Shown here: positions 1-11,940 of the stretch, piece by piece
Layout of the letters: every line of letters begins with the position of its first letter
How positions within the stretch are numbered: the first letter of the stretch is position 1
NCBI GenBank assembly: GCA_024752435.1
Contig: CP103036.1
Coordinates: 186,001-250,000, forward strand
DNA: 64,000 nucleotides
Source of the DNA: Allantophomopsis cytisporea
Taxonomy: Eukaryota; Ascomycota; Leotiomycetes; Phacidiales; Phacidiaceae
Direction of reading: 5' to 3'
Notes under the pieces: model-generated
What the model saw: only the letters and a program-made list of their open reading frames with translations
Database searches by the model: none
Told to the model about the DNA's origin: nothing
Translations under genes and position numbers: made by a program

Positions 1-1817
1 GGCAAAGGGAGCTGTTGATGTGCATGGAAAGGAGATGTGGTTGGATAATGACGATATTCGGCCTTTGAAGCTTGCAGATCGAACCTGGACTCATTGGACC
101 TACCTAACCTTTTGGTTTTCTGCTGTAGCAACAGTATCCAATTGGTACGCCGGTAGTTCTGCCCAGGCCCTTGGTCTCAGCATGTGGGAATCTATTGGTT
201 GTTCTTTCGCTGGTCAGATTCTCATCGCCATTGTTATTGTCTTCAATGGACGTGCTGGTGCAAAATACCATATCGGTAAGAAATGCCAAAAATCGCAGGT
301 CTAAGGATTATGGCTGATGATATCAGGATACCCAATTCTCAACAGAGCTTCCTTCGGTGTTTTCGGTGCCTGGTGGCCAACATTCAACAGAGCAGTCATG
401 GCAATTGTGTGGAACGGTGTCAATGCCGTCCAGGGAGGTCAATGTATTTATACCATGCTGCACGCGCTGACCCCACACATCGCCAATATCCCGAACATCA
501 TGGGCGATGGTTCCGCATTGGATTCCGGTGGATTGATAGGATTTGTGGTCTTCTGGATCCTCACTTGCTGCTTCCTCATCATTCCCGTTCCTAAGATGCG
601 CAGTCTCGTCTACATCAAGCTCGGTGTATTCTGTGTTTCCGCCATCGCCATGCTCGCATGGACACTCACCAAGGCAGGCGGCATTGGTGCTGTCGCAAGT
701 CAGCCCGGCACAGCCAAGGGTAGCAAGAAGGCCTGGCTGATTGTTCGTTTCCTGTTGTTGGGAATGGCCAACTGTGCTACGTTCGCCAGTAATGCAGCTG
801 ATTTCCAGCGTTATGCCAAAAGACCAAATGATGTCTTGCTCGGGAACCTCGTTGGCTTCCCGCTCTCCAGTAAGTTCCGTGATATCATGAGATAGAACCT
901 TGACTAACGTACTCCAGACTTCATCGTCGCCGTCGTAGGAAACCTTGTTGGTGCATCCAGCACTCTTGTCTTCGGCGAGTTGATCTGGAACCCCCTGACC
1001 TATCTGGACAGGCTGCAGACGTCCGAATACACAGCCGGAAACCGCGCAGGCTGTTTCTTCATTGCCGGTTGCTTCGTATACTCGGCCATTTTCTCCTCCA
1101 TCTTCGAGAATTCCCTGCCAGCCGGAAACGATATCGCAGCGCTCTTCCCGAAATACTTGTCCGTCCGCAAGGGCTTTTTTGTCTGCGCCGTCATCTCTTT
1201 CGCTATCAACCCTTGGTATCTGCTCGGTTCCGCTAGCATCTTCATCTCGTTCCTCAGCTCCTATCAGATCTTCTTGAGCGCCATTACCGGCGTGCTGCTG
1301 TGCCACTACTATATCATTACCAGAGGACATCTCGAGATCGATGACCTCTACACTGCCGACAAGAGCGGAGTCTACCATTACATCGGAGGCTGGAACTGGC
1401 GCGCCTATGCTGCTTACAGTTCGTTCCCCCCCGCCCCCCCACCCCCCCTTCTCCAATCCCATATCCCAGACATCTGACTAACTTTCTGCAGTAATCGGCA
1501 TCATCCCCAACTTCGCCGGCTTCCTAGGCAACATGGGCGTGCACGTACACGCCTCAACAACCAAGGCCTACTACTTCGCCTACCCCATCGGCTTGTTCCT
1601 GTCGTTCATGTCGTACTGGCTCTTCAATCACATCTCGCCGCCGCCTGTGCGCTTCCCGCTCAGTGAGTGGCACGAGCCTGCTGATTATTTCCGGCCTGAG
1701 GAGAGGGGTGTTGTTGATGGCCAAGATGTGGAAGAGATCGGCAGGGTTGAATCTGGTGAGGAGGCCGTTGAGAAGGGGGGGATTAGGGTTGGGGAGAATA
1801 AGACTTCGTATTCTTGA
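1..1817 (+). CDS. NCS1-family nucleobase/cation symporter, 5' end outside the window
   Basis: Plasma-membrane permease of the NCS1 family (uracil, uridine, allantoin and related nitrogen compounds). The reading frame is open to base 1, so the N-terminus lies outside the window. Exons are 1-275, 327-869, 918-1418 and 1492-1817, all phase-consistent. Recognition rests on an NGRAGAKYHIG loop, several hydrophobic helices, the YAKRPND segment, a GELIWNPL helix and the family-typical GGWNWRAY motif before the last intron, followed by a hydrophilic acidic tail. The third intron (1419-1491) contains a poly-C run interrupted by single A and G bases. A second NCS1 gene lies at 39730-41507; the two share GGWNWRAY but differ in substrate-region residues, so they are not recent duplicates. 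The substrate cannot be assigned from sequence alone. Confidence 0.88.
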
Positions 1818-2300
1818 GATTAGTTGAAATGGGATTCTTTCGGAGCGAGATAACTATAGTGCATTACGTGAAATGGGCTTTGATGAAATGAGGCGGTGTT
1901 GATCATTGACTAAATCATCCGCCAGTTTCTCCTTAATGCCTACAGGGTCGGACGTGTAGCTTCATGACTATCATCCCCAAGACTTGATATAATCAAGCCT
2001 TTTCCGCAGAAGTAAGTCCCGTTCGCACGATTGATGGTGGTCAACAACAAAGTGGCCGAATGGAATTGCCGGGATTATGTCTTGGGGGCTTTGTAGACAA
2101 TCTCTGAAGTGTGAATCCTTGACGAGAATTACATCTAGAGAAGGGCGTGAAGATGACTAAGAAGTACTTTGGACTTTCATGAGACTAAGTCGCATATATA
2201 TCGCTACATGCTCTATCTAAGATACATGATACTGCGATCAAGATCACTGCTATCTGGTATCCTCTACTAGATTTCTTGTTCAAGCAAACTGTGTTCTATA
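1818..2300. other. intergenic, tail-to-tail
   Basis: Space between the 3' ends of the NCS1 permease and the phosphotransferase gene. No open frame with coding character, tRNA or repeat seen; presumably the two 3' untranslated regions. Confidence 0.6.
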
Positions 2301-3554
2301 TCAAGCGACTTGTTTGCCCCAAGCATAATCTGCTAACCATCTGGTAGGAAATTTGACAGGAGAGATACAAGAAGGCAGATGTAAATACCAGTCGTCTGTC
2401 TCGTCAGTCGCAAAATGATTCGTGATCTTTGTGCATTCAAAATCTTCAGGGTAAAATCCGCTCATCTCCCAATCAACAATGCCACCAACTCGATATATAC
2501 CCTTGTCACAAGAGCGCACGATGATGTTCGCCATTTGAACATCCCCATGAGTGAAGACGCATTTCTCCGCCTGAAATGGTAATGTTAGGCGGCGCAAAAA
2601 CTCAAGAAATGTCCGGCTACCCACAGCCTTTCCCGCATATTGGAATTCCCAAAACTCAGAGCCGGTGTAGATTGGCTTGTCGCTGATCTTGATGTGCCTT
2701 CTAGCATCTTTGCATCCCTCACCTGCCACTCCACCGAGGGCCATATTGTCGGGACGCCGCAGCTGCCGAAGGTCCGAGAAAATAGCATCAATCTGGCTGC
2801 TGAGAGAATCTTTCTGCGAGTCTTGAAGTTCTGGCCATACTTTCTCAAGAGTGACTCCGGGCACGAAGGTCATGAACAGGAAGGCGGATTTGCCGCACGT
2901 AATCAGCCCGTGCGGCCTCGGCGCCGGTATTGCAGCACCATGGAGTTTGAGATACTGTAAGATCGTATAGTCCGTAAAATCGGAAGAGCTCCTTATTGGT
3001 TTTACGACTACGTCTGGACCACATCTCACAACGTAGCGCTCTTTCGTATGTTCGGAGTGCCATATCAACTCGCCCTCTTTCAGGATCTGTGCCAGCGCTC
3101 TCTTCAATTCAATGCTTGGCGTGGTGCTCATCTCATCAGTGCGAATGTTCAGAAGTGCTTTGACATGATCCGACAGAGGATGCACAATTGTTGCTGGATC
3201 TGTAGGGATCTTGATGGACAATTCGTCCGATTCTATTGTGCTACTGTTCTCGAGCGGCTCTGGTTCCTCGACATCTGCTATTGTGTATCAGTAAGATAAG
3301 ACGCATATGGAGAGGTATTTCAAGAACGATCTCTTGCCTTCGTCTATTTTCCTTTTCTGAAGACGAGAGCTGTAGTTCGCCAGAATAACAGTTATCAAGT
3401 CAACCTCAGGATCGGCGTCTAATGCTTTCTGCAATTGTCGCTTAATCTTTGCATTCAGCTTCGCTGCGAAGGACATCGAGGGAATGCGCTTTGGTGCTGA
3501 ACTCTTTGAGTCGTCTGCCTCACTCGACATCAACCCTTTTATAGTTGTTGACAT
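2301..3554 (-). CDS. APH-family phosphotransferase (kinase-like fold)
   Basis: Predicted 396-residue protein of the aminoglycoside phosphotransferase/choline-kinase-like superfamily, a family abundant in fungi with mostly unknown small-molecule substrates. Exons are 3554-3338 and 3274-2301. The phosphate-transfer motif reads THGDVQMANII (catalytic Asp, then Asn) and the metal-binding motif IVDWEMSG, both in the expected order; an upstream VVRCGPDVVVKP segment would provide the ATP-contacting lysine. The only phase-correct splice joins GAAG to ATGTCG through a 63-nt intron that starts with GCAAGA and ends TAGCAG, that is, a GC-AG intron. The N-terminal 75 residues are hydrophilic, basic and without a signal peptide, so the protein is probably cytosolic. 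Substrate unknown. Confidence 0.8.
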
Positions 3555-4267
3555 TGCTAGTTTGAATTTATACCAGTTAAGTCGAGAAGATTTGTTGGCA
3601 TTTGAGATACACTCCTTTTCTATTCATACCAAGAAGCATGTCCGAGAGATTGTCGAAGTGTGCTATTGCAATAGCCTTGACATTGCATTGGTTGAGAAAC
3701 ACCAACACGGCCGCGACAATGACCACATCAGTCTGGAACAACCCCGCAGGCGTCAAACAGACCTGTCCCAATTCCTGCTTTTAAAAAGCCCTTATTTTGT
3801 TCCCAGTTTCGTTTCTGTTATTTTCTTCCAGATTAAAGACACATGAGATTCAGAGTTTCGAGAATAGCATAAATATATAATAGCAAAGGCTTGCTCACGT
3901 GACCCGCTCACTCGCTGAACATTAGAATTTACGTAGCGTCAAGAGATTCAAGTACGTAGATAGAGCTAAGACCGCTCATACGGCCTGTTGCCTTCATGAT
4001 CAGCTCCAAACTTCAGATACATATCAGGTACTCCTCAGAACAGCTTGAGTAATGGCCAGGCTTCAATACACTCAGCCGAGTGTTTCAAGTTCTTGTGACA
4101 TACATTTAAGCTTCTTCCATCTCTCCAAGCACTACTCGGCGGCCCTGCGTGCTGAGGAAGCCCCAAAGTTTCAAACAGCAAGTAATAATTGAATCTACCC
4201 TAAGCATACTTAAACCTAGTAAATAGGCCTCCTGAGCTCTCAACAACTTAGCTTTGATTTAGAATTT
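3555..4267. other. intergenic
   Basis: Contains the promoter of the minus-strand phosphotransferase gene and the 3' flank of the sugar porter. Short open frames on both strands between 3484 and 3846 overlap each other and lack family resemblance; I see no convincing gene. Confidence 0.5.
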
Positions 4268-6221
4268 TTAGCCTTCAAAGTGTTGAGTAGTTGATTTCCT
4301 TTTGTCTTCAAAGACTTCAAGTGGTATATTTTCTGTCTGAGTCTCATAGCCTGGTAAATATTAATCGAGTCCTCATAGCTATAATTCAGTATTGACTCAC
4401 CTCGCCACTTCCGTTTTGGGATTTTAGCAGCATATAGCTCATCAATCTCAGCAAGCGTGCGCCGAGCTGTTTCTGGGCTTGAATCGAGTGTTAATAGCTT
4501 CTTCAAGAAACAGGTAGAGTGATAAGCACTTACAGGTAAAAATAGGTCCATAGAATGATGAGTACCATGCAGCCGCCAAAGATAAGGAATGCCTTTGCTC
4601 CTAGGTTACCCCTGAATCATCATCATCAGCTATAAACACGAGAGCCTTGGGAGATTTATGATTTACATACGCATTGGCGCTAGTGATCTGAGGTACGGCG
4701 AATGTTGTGATGATCGCAGTTACATAGGACCAGAATGAAGACCAAGCATAAGTGGCTTCACGTAGCGACGACGTAGGGATCTCTGTAGGCATAAGGAATG
4801 CACTGAGAATATGTCAGCAAGTGCCTTGCCATCGTAGATGAAAATACTTACAGTGATTGGAAAGAAATTGAATTCACAAAACTGAATATAATGCACAGTG
4901 AAGCAAGACCAATCTTCCGCGGGGAAGTCGTTAAGCCAACACAGGCTAAAGTACCTGCAACAACATCAATAATGAAGAGTATTGTGAAACCAGTAAGAGC
5001 AACTCGACGTCTTCCAATCCTATCGATGAGAAAAGGGCCAATGAGGGTTCCAAGAAATTGGAGAAGGAAGACGATCATAGTGATCTTAAATGGATCAGCG
5101 ACGCCGCTTTGAACTAAAATCACGGTTGAGTAGGTGCCGGTCAAAGCTTGACCTCCGACTTGAGACATACTTAGGAGCGCCCCCGAAGAGATGGTGCGCT
5201 CAATGTGTCGTGGCTTGAATATATCAAACGGGCTTGCGGCCGTTCGCAGTTGTGCCTGAGCCTCCAAGCCAAGCATCACCGAGACTAGCTCGGCTTCGAC
5301 CATGGGGACATTGTCGGATCGAAGGGACATCAAGTTGTTTTTCGACTCTTCCACACGTCCTTTGCTCGCTAGCCAATTTGGTGATTCAGTCAAAGTAGTA
5401 GAGACAGTCAAAAGCACCAGCGGAGCCGCAGCCTGTATGGCTAGTGGAACGATATACTGGCGGCTGTCATTCAGCTTTTCAGAGGCCCAGACAACGACTG
5501 TCGCAATAACACTAATGGCTCCGCTACCAGCAATTGTGAAGCCGACGGCTCTTGCTCTAAAATTGACGGGAACAAGCTCAGAAAGGTAGACAGGGGCGAT
5601 ATTAGTTAATAGGCTGATTCCAACATCTGCACCAAAGTTTAGTAAAGAATGTATACCAAGCTCCGAAGTGGGTGAAGACTTACTGTTCCAAAATCTGCCT
5701 ACCACCAAAGAACCGAGGTTTGGAGCAAAGAGTTGTAGGATTGATCCTGGAAGACATAAGAAAGTATAGGCAAGCATTAGAGGTTTCTTTCTCCCTAATC
5801 TTTTCTGCAGTGGAATGGCCAGGAATGCCCCACAGGCCGCTCCCACGAGAGGAACGCAAATGATCAGATCGAGGGATCGAGCCTCTCCACATTTAGCTTG
5901 ATATATCCTGAGTAAAAAGGATTTGCTTACCGTGAAAATCAACAACCCTGCAGGTGCTGGACCCTGATACTTGGCGATGAACAGAGGGAGTGAAACAAGA
6001 GGAGATGAGAAGGCGTTGTCGTAACCGTATAAACCAAGGGAGAGACCGACAATGATTACTGCGAATGCTGTTAGCACCAGGAGCTGAGACAGAATGTACT
6101 ACAAACAGTTCATGAGGACTCGCCAGTTTAACCACTTGACAGATGTCCCATCCGATATGTTTGAACCATTATGAGAATCCGTATGCTCAACCCGTACAGT
6201 GGCGTTATTTGAGTTATTCAT
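4268..6221 (-). CDS. MFS sugar porter (SP family)
   Basis: Predicted 528-residue, 12-helix sugar transporter of the major facilitator superfamily. Eight exons: 6221-6107, 6058-5931, 5882-5684, 5626-4852, 4802-4671, 4611-4534, 4477-4401 and 4350-4268; all junctions keep phase. Family hallmarks are GLYGYDNAFSSPL in helix 1, QKRLGRKKPL and DRIGRRRVAL between helices 2-3 and 8-9, NIAPVYLSELVP in helix 4, ESPNWLASKGR before the central loop, and PTEIPTSSLREATYAW plus PETARRTLAEIDELY at the end. The start is an ATG followed by an Asn-rich hydrophilic N-terminus. The first intron uses a weak GTTTGT donor but has a good TGCTAAC branch point. The C-terminus after the last intron reads GYETQTENIPLEVFED, which fits the family better than reading through. 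Substrate (hexose, oligosaccharide or polyol) not determinable. Confidence 0.87.
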
Positions 6222-7473
6222 TTTCTGGTCCCTTATGATAATGAGCAAGATGTCTGATTTTTGAGGAGATCAGGAGAATATACCAATATAGAAATCCTTG
6301 ACAGGAGAGTCAGATCATAATAAGCAAAATTATTACAATCTTTGGATTCCCTATACTTTCCCAATCAAGATTAAAGTTAAACGAGAGCTCGCAGGCTTCC
6401 CCTCCCAGAGACGGATGGTAAGGTGAGACAGAATAGGACAAGTCACCACTGCTTATGTGTAACGATATCGATTACTGGAGCGATTTCTATTACAATACAT
6501 GGACCTCAGTGCACAGTTCGGGATATAAATGCAACTCATACATTAATTGATTGCCACGCTGAAGAAAAGACTCTCCGGATGGTCTATAATACATCTCGTG
6601 CGAGGGTGCAGTCGGTACTTCCTAATTGGGGACTGCTCACCTCGAAAGTAGGAGCCGCAACAATTCTACTACTCACCAACCTTTTTCGTCAATGTACACT
6701 TACTTTAGCATTTTATAAACTCCCTTATGTGGGGCCTTATTGTGTGTCACTGATATAAGCGCCAGTATTTCCGGTTAGAAACTCTAAATATATAACGAGC
6801 GTCACGCATATCTAGCTCAACTGGTCGTACCTATAGCTCAACCAACCACAAGCACAAATTCGGCGAAAGATGAAAGCACAGATATCGGGAAAGCTCTATC
6901 CTCCCAAATAAGTGCTTATAGTCTACCGAACCATACGTATGGTAGGCAATTATGCTTGGTGTTAAAATACCTTTATAAAGGTTAAAGATAGGATCGAACA
7001 GCCCGATGTACCATGTCTCAACCTGTAATTTCGCCGAGTTGAAACGATAGGACTCCTCTAACCGAAAGGATAAGGCTTCCCAAACTGATAGGATGGGATC
7101 CCGATCCGACAGGATATGACTCTCAAAGCTGAAAAGAATACGACGTCAAAAGCCGAAAGGGTGAGATTTCTTGAGCCGATAGGATGGGACTCCTCACCTC
7201 GAGTGATACCACGCTCAAAGCTGAAACCTTCGGAGTCACCCGAGCTCAAAAAATCAGACTCCTCAAGCTGATAGGATAGGATTATCCGAATTGAGAGGAG
7301 AAAATCCCGTGCCACTTTACCTTCGGCATATGTAAGACACACGTTACAGACTGTAGCTCCAAATCCACTAGCCCCCAGAGCTCGGACAGCCTTATATAGC
7401 GGTGGTAGACTTTATCAAGTGTTGGCAGTCAATTTGAAACTTAATAGTCTCTGAGCGAATTTACAGACGCATC
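6222..7473. other. intergenic, contains a degenerate tandem array
   Basis: Divergent promoter region between the sugar porter and the alpha/beta hydrolase. A 111-codon open frame at 6423-6758 has no recognisable features. The array at 7029-7298 is listed separately. Confidence 0.6.
7029..7298. repeat. degenerate 23-bp minisatellite, about 12 units
   Basis: Reading from 7029, a diverged motif recurs every 21-24 bp about twelve times. The best-preserved units (7076-7098, 7168-7190, 7259-7281) share a CTCCTCAAGC-like start followed by TGATAGGATGGGA with a few changes; other units differ by 5-10 substitutions. The array lies about 180 bp upstream of the hydrolase start codon. No similar unit was noticed elsewhere in the window. 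Confidence 0.75.
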
Positions 7474-8771
7474 ATGGCCGCAATATCTGTCGAGACTCCA
7501 CTCGTGGACGGACGACCCGTCATAGTAGCTAATGAGGACAATGAGAGATCTGGACCCTACCCTATGAACAACAGTAATCAGCCTAGCATCATCGAGCAAG
7601 AGGATAAGAACTATTGTTTAGTGAGCAAACCCTTTGACAGCCGTTGAAGTGAATTGGCCCTTCAGAGCTTTAACAATGTCAGGAAGTATCCAAGATAGAT
7701 CTTGGTGAGATTGCGTCCATAGATACGGCGGACCCCACTAGCATGCGGAAGTGGCTGGACGATACGTATGTGAACTTGCCTAAAGTGCCAAGAACGCAAG
7801 CCCATCGAACGAGGCCCCCAGCTGCCGTCGAAATAACGGATGTGCTTGTACCAACCGATGACGACAAGGAATTCTCCATTCGGGTCTACGATCCAATTCT
7901 GAAGTCGAACTTGGAAACTACTGAAAAGCTTCGTCCAGCAGTTATCCTATACCATGGTGGTGGATGGATCCATGGCTTCCCAGCAGGCGATGATGGTAAT
8001 CCCCTCCGAATTCATTCACTGACTATGTTCTGACCACTCCGTAGATTTCTCGATGTTTTTTGCGTCAGAGTTGCAAGGAGTCATGTTCAGTGTTGATTAC
8101 CGCCTAGCTCCTGAGAATCCTTTCCCTCTTCCTCATAACGATTGCTATAAATCTCTTGATTGGGTTTTGGAGAATGCTTCATCGTACAGAGTTGATCCAA
8201 ATAAAGTCGCACTTTGGGGATGTTCTGCTGGTGGTAACCTTGCAGCTGGTGTCGCATTGAGAGATTCGGTTGAACACAAGGAGTCACGGATCCGCCATGT
8301 TAGTCTCGTCGCGCCTGTGACGTGCCATCCGCAGCGATATCCTTCTCACCTGTTGACAGCCAGTGGTTCTATGGAGAGATTCTGTCCCAAAGGAGAGGCC
8401 AAAGATTTTCGTGTTGAGTTGCAAAAGCTTTGGGGTAAGCATTCAAGAGTGATGATAGATCAAATCCCATGCTCACCGCTTCAGACATGTACACCGTCGG
8501 GGAGTGTAACAATCCCTATGCCTCGATGCTCCACGCTGATCTGCGACCAAATCATCCCCCAGTATATACAACTGTAGCCGGATGTGACGCACTTCGTGAC
8601 GAAGGCATTGACTATTCGTTGAGATTGAGGAATGCTGGCATAGATTCGCAGCTGGAGATAATTCCTGGAGTTCCTCATGGAATCAACCTGTCTCCAGATA
8701 CTTATGCCGCAAGGCAGTTCTTCCGGAACCAAGCAAGAGTGCTTAATACTGCCCTTAATTCTGACTTCTAA
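7474..8771 (+). CDS. alpha/beta hydrolase of the HSL/GDXG esterase family
   Basis: Predicted 378-residue esterase/lipase-like hydrolase. Exons 7474-7620, 7683-7995, 8045-8434 and 8485-8771 are in phase. The oxyanion-hole motif HGGGW, the VDYRLAPENPFP segment, the nucleophile elbow GCSAGGN (Ser), the acid in AGCDALRDEG and the catalytic His in IPGVPHGINL appear in correct order, so the triad is complete. There is no signal peptide. The first 50 residues are hydrophilic and not conserved in the family. In fungi such enzymes hydrolyse short acyl esters and often sit in secondary-metabolite clusters; here the downstream neighbours are a glycosyltransferase and a CmcJ-like oxygenase, which would allow such a role but does not prove it. 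Confidence 0.87.
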
Positions 8772-9629
8772 ATAGTATTTTTGATAGCAAACTACAGTAT
8801 GTATTGGCAATTAAGCCTTTTATACCTAAATCTGACATGATGATCTGTAAGTGAGCGATGAAACTTATAGCTATTTATCGAGATCTAATAATCGATATGG
8901 CCATAAGACTTTTATTTCATGTCGAATATGCCTTCCCATGTGCGTAGAGTTCCCGCCCGGGCCGGGCCGTCTGCTTGATGAGGCTGGGAGGAGAATATGT
9001 ACGCAGATTACCTATTCAAATGGGGTTTAAATACTTAGCACGTGATTCATAAATGTAACGTATCTGCATCGATTATCTTCATTACTCAGCGCAGTGTTAG
9101 GCCTCCGGTTAAATATCGAGTAGACTCATTGGTGAAGTCAATAATACCACTTTAAATACATGGATAGTCTACTTTTTCTGTTGAAATCATCAGCTTTAGA
9201 GTCGTAACATCTTTTATTATGTGGTTTGGACGAACTCATTATTTGGTTTTATTTCTCTGGGACTATTTCTTGATTGTTTAGCAGTCTTTTCTCAAATTGT
9301 TCAGTGCTTCTGAGTTGAATTCTAGAGGGATCGATATACTTATTGCGGATATGTAGCAGCGTTGTGTGTTTTGAGACCGAGAGGGTGGAGAAGGAGGGTA
9401 GGGTAGCTGCTAACCTAATAAGAATGGTAATAGATATATATAAAGGCGTATTCGACCACTACATAAAATATAAGCACTCCACAACAAAACTCCGAATGAC
9501 TATTGTGTCACATCCCTGTTCCCGCGGCGCTGCAGACTACTTTACTTAAGATACCATCTACGTAAAGCCATTTAAGATCAAACACACACTTGAAATTATT
9601 TTAGTTTTAAAATCATTCCCAAGGCCGAC
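8772..9629. other. intergenic, AT-rich
   Basis: 3' flank of the hydrolase and promoter of the glycosyltransferase. A 68-codon open frame at 9343-9549 has no recognisable features. Nothing else seen. Confidence 0.5.
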
Positions 9630-10981
9630 ATGCTCGCGATATGGTATCAATTTGTCTAGTATATTATCACAAGTAATGTAAGATCTATACTTAAGCTGAC
9701 TAAATCCAAGTCTCTGTCGATACCTTCGTCTGGGACTTGACCTCATGCAATTTTGGGCTTATCTCCGCCACCACTCTTCACCTCTACCAGCGTTGTTGAA
9801 GAACTCTGGGTTTAAAGATGTTACCATAGTCATCGCAACACTTGGTAGCGAGCCACGGTTTCCATATACTATTAAAAAATGGCTAAGCTCTATGCCTCGG
9901 GAAATTATAGTTGTCTCTGTCGACTCGATGAAGAAAGACATGAAGGATGAACTTCGAAGTTTGGGACGTGACAAGCTGCGTCTGTGCTCCCTGCCCCAAG
10001 CATCAACCCGGGAACAATTACTTGAAGGAATAAAGAGAGTTAAAACTAGTATTCTCATCATAACAGACGATCGTACAATTCCATCTTCACAAACGCTACG
10101 CTACGTTGTAGCTGCATTTTCCGATCCTTCTGTCGGTGGTGTCAATGTGCGGCGCAGTATCAGACCCTCCGGGAAGATTTATAACATATGGGAGAGCTTT
10201 TACGCTTTGAACCAACTTCGTCGCAATATCCTTCAGTCCGCTCTCGCCTATTTCCATGATGGACAAGTCCTCAACCTATCTGGCGGATTTTCCGCTTATC
10301 GTACGGTAATTCTCCAAAATGAAGAACTATACAACTTTTTCCGAAATGAGACCTGGCTTGGAAAATACAGGATCATGACCGGAGACGACAACGCTTTGAC
10401 TAGGTGGCTCGTACAACATGGTTGGAAGACTCGATTCGAAAACGCGAAGGAGGCGACGATTGTTGGATGGGCTTCCACTGAGTCAAAGTATTTAAGACAA
10501 CTAAAGAGATGGTCAAGAGACACAGCGCGATCATATTTGAAAGATCTGTATTTTGCGATTAAGAGCGGACAGCGGCATTCTTATGTGCATGCGATTCTGA
10601 ATATCATTGCCAATTACACATCCGATGCCATGGTTCTTTCAGAGCTGGCATATTTAATGTGTCTCACCAGCAGTACACGAGGGATAGGATCCAGGCCTTT
10701 GTTAGCAATTATCTTTGAGCATTTCGCAGTGGCTAGTGGATTCACGATACTTGAGCATCTTCCGTTTTTTGATAGTCCAACAAGTCTCATCTATATACCA
10801 GGGACAACTTTGTATATGTACATCCATGCCTTTGTTGTACTGTTTTCTCTTTTCACCTTACATAAGGTATGTTGGTTACCCTACGTTGGATCTCATCACT
10901 AATAACGAGGAACAGAGTGTTTGGGACTCCAGGTCTGCTTTGGCCGGGTCTTCTTCTTCTGCGATTCGCACACCACTCTGA
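9630..10981 (+). CDS. family 2 glycosyltransferase (polysaccharide-synthase type)
   Basis: Predicted 411-residue processive-type GT2 enzyme at a membrane. Catalytic signatures are complete: IITDDRTI (sugar-nucleotide Asp), TGDDNALTRW (acceptor Asp) and QLKRWSRD (Q-x-x-R-W). C-terminal hydrophobic stretches form likely helices. Exons proposed: 9630-9643, 9711-10866, 10916-10981. The ATG at 9745 is the first in the long frame, but the upstream in-frame segment CRYLRLGLDL resembles the family's N-terminus and is preceded by a CTGAC branch point and an AG, so a 14-nt first exon starting at 9630 is proposed; this is the weakest part of the model. Fungal relatives are described as hyaluronan-synthase-like or Cps1-like capsule/cell-wall synthases; the product here is unknown. 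Its stop lies 5 bp from that of the convergent oxygenase gene. Confidence 0.8.
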
Positions 10982-10986
10982 TCTCT

Positions 10987-11940
10987 TCATTCATAGAATA
11001 CAAGAGCTCGCACCTCAATGCTTTCTCTTGGTGGCTCGTCTATGGAGGTCAGAGGATTAAAAAATGAGCAGTGTGGGACACCTAGACATGTATTTCCATC
11101 AGAATCAGCTTGTTTGAATACGACAAGCTCGTTGGTCTTATGGTCACTCAAATAAAACCATTTGTGGCGTTCTTTGTAGTAGACTTGGTAGTTCTCAGTA
11201 AGAAGATCTGGATATAAGAGATCGGCAGCTTCAAAGTCTCCGCGCTCTACAGCTGCAGAAGAGCAAAATGTGAGAGGCCAGTCATTCAATGGACCTTTCA
11301 AGGGTTTCCAAATGCTAAATGACTTCTTAGCTATTGAAGTTCACCAGATATATCCATATAAAAGTCTTCTTACTTGTACCATTGATATCTTCTAGTAAGG
11401 AGCTGCTCCGCTTCATTTCCGTACAATCTTAGGATATAGTTGCACATCTCTTCAGGTGTCGTATCTGTAGTGAGTAAGTTACCCGTCTTTTTCAAGAATC
11501 TATTCATGCCACGCACCAATATGAGCCACAGACGTGGGCTGATCGTATTCGTAGGCAGAACCAGTTGAGACTGGGAATTCGGCGTGTCGTTTTCTTATAC
11601 CATGCCGGAAAACCTTGACTTTGCTTGCACCTAAATGCTTCTGAAGCAATGTTTCCAATGCTCGAAAGTAGAGCTGCAGTTTTGCCTCCTCGAAGAAATC
11701 AGCATATTCGAAATCCTGCTGTATATTCAACATCTCAAACCCATCCTTTTCAATGTTGAATTCCGCTTCACGCCCACGTATGTCCTGAATCGTAATGTTA
11801 TCAACGCGCTCCATTTCCATGTTCGTTTGGGCTATGTCTTCTACGGGATAGCGGAAGGCGTAAGGCTTTTCGATTTCATGATGAGTATCTTTTTTCAAGA
11901 AATATATTGATGAGATCATAGTACCAGATTTCGGAGACAT
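10987..11940 (-). CDS. CmcJ/AsaB-like hydroxylase/desaturase
   Basis: Predicted 280-residue protein of the fungal family that includes CmcJ-like methoxylase partners, GA4-desaturase-like and AsaB-type hydroxylase/desaturases, many found in secondary-metabolite clusters. Exons 11940-11517, 11464-11374 and 11314-10987 keep phase. Family hallmarks: IQDIRGREAEFNIEKDGF near residue 50, KHLGASKVKVFRHGIRKR, the join giving YNIWKPLKGPLNDWPL, HKWFYLSDHKTNELVVFKQ and the C-terminal PPRESIEVRALVFYE. The middle region normally carrying the helical insert is short. The second acceptor was chosen because only that AG (TTTAG) restores the NIWKPLKGP block in frame. Start is the ATG at 11940. Substrate unknown; the mate gene may be the convergent glycosyltransferase or the nearby amidase. 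Confidence 0.82.
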
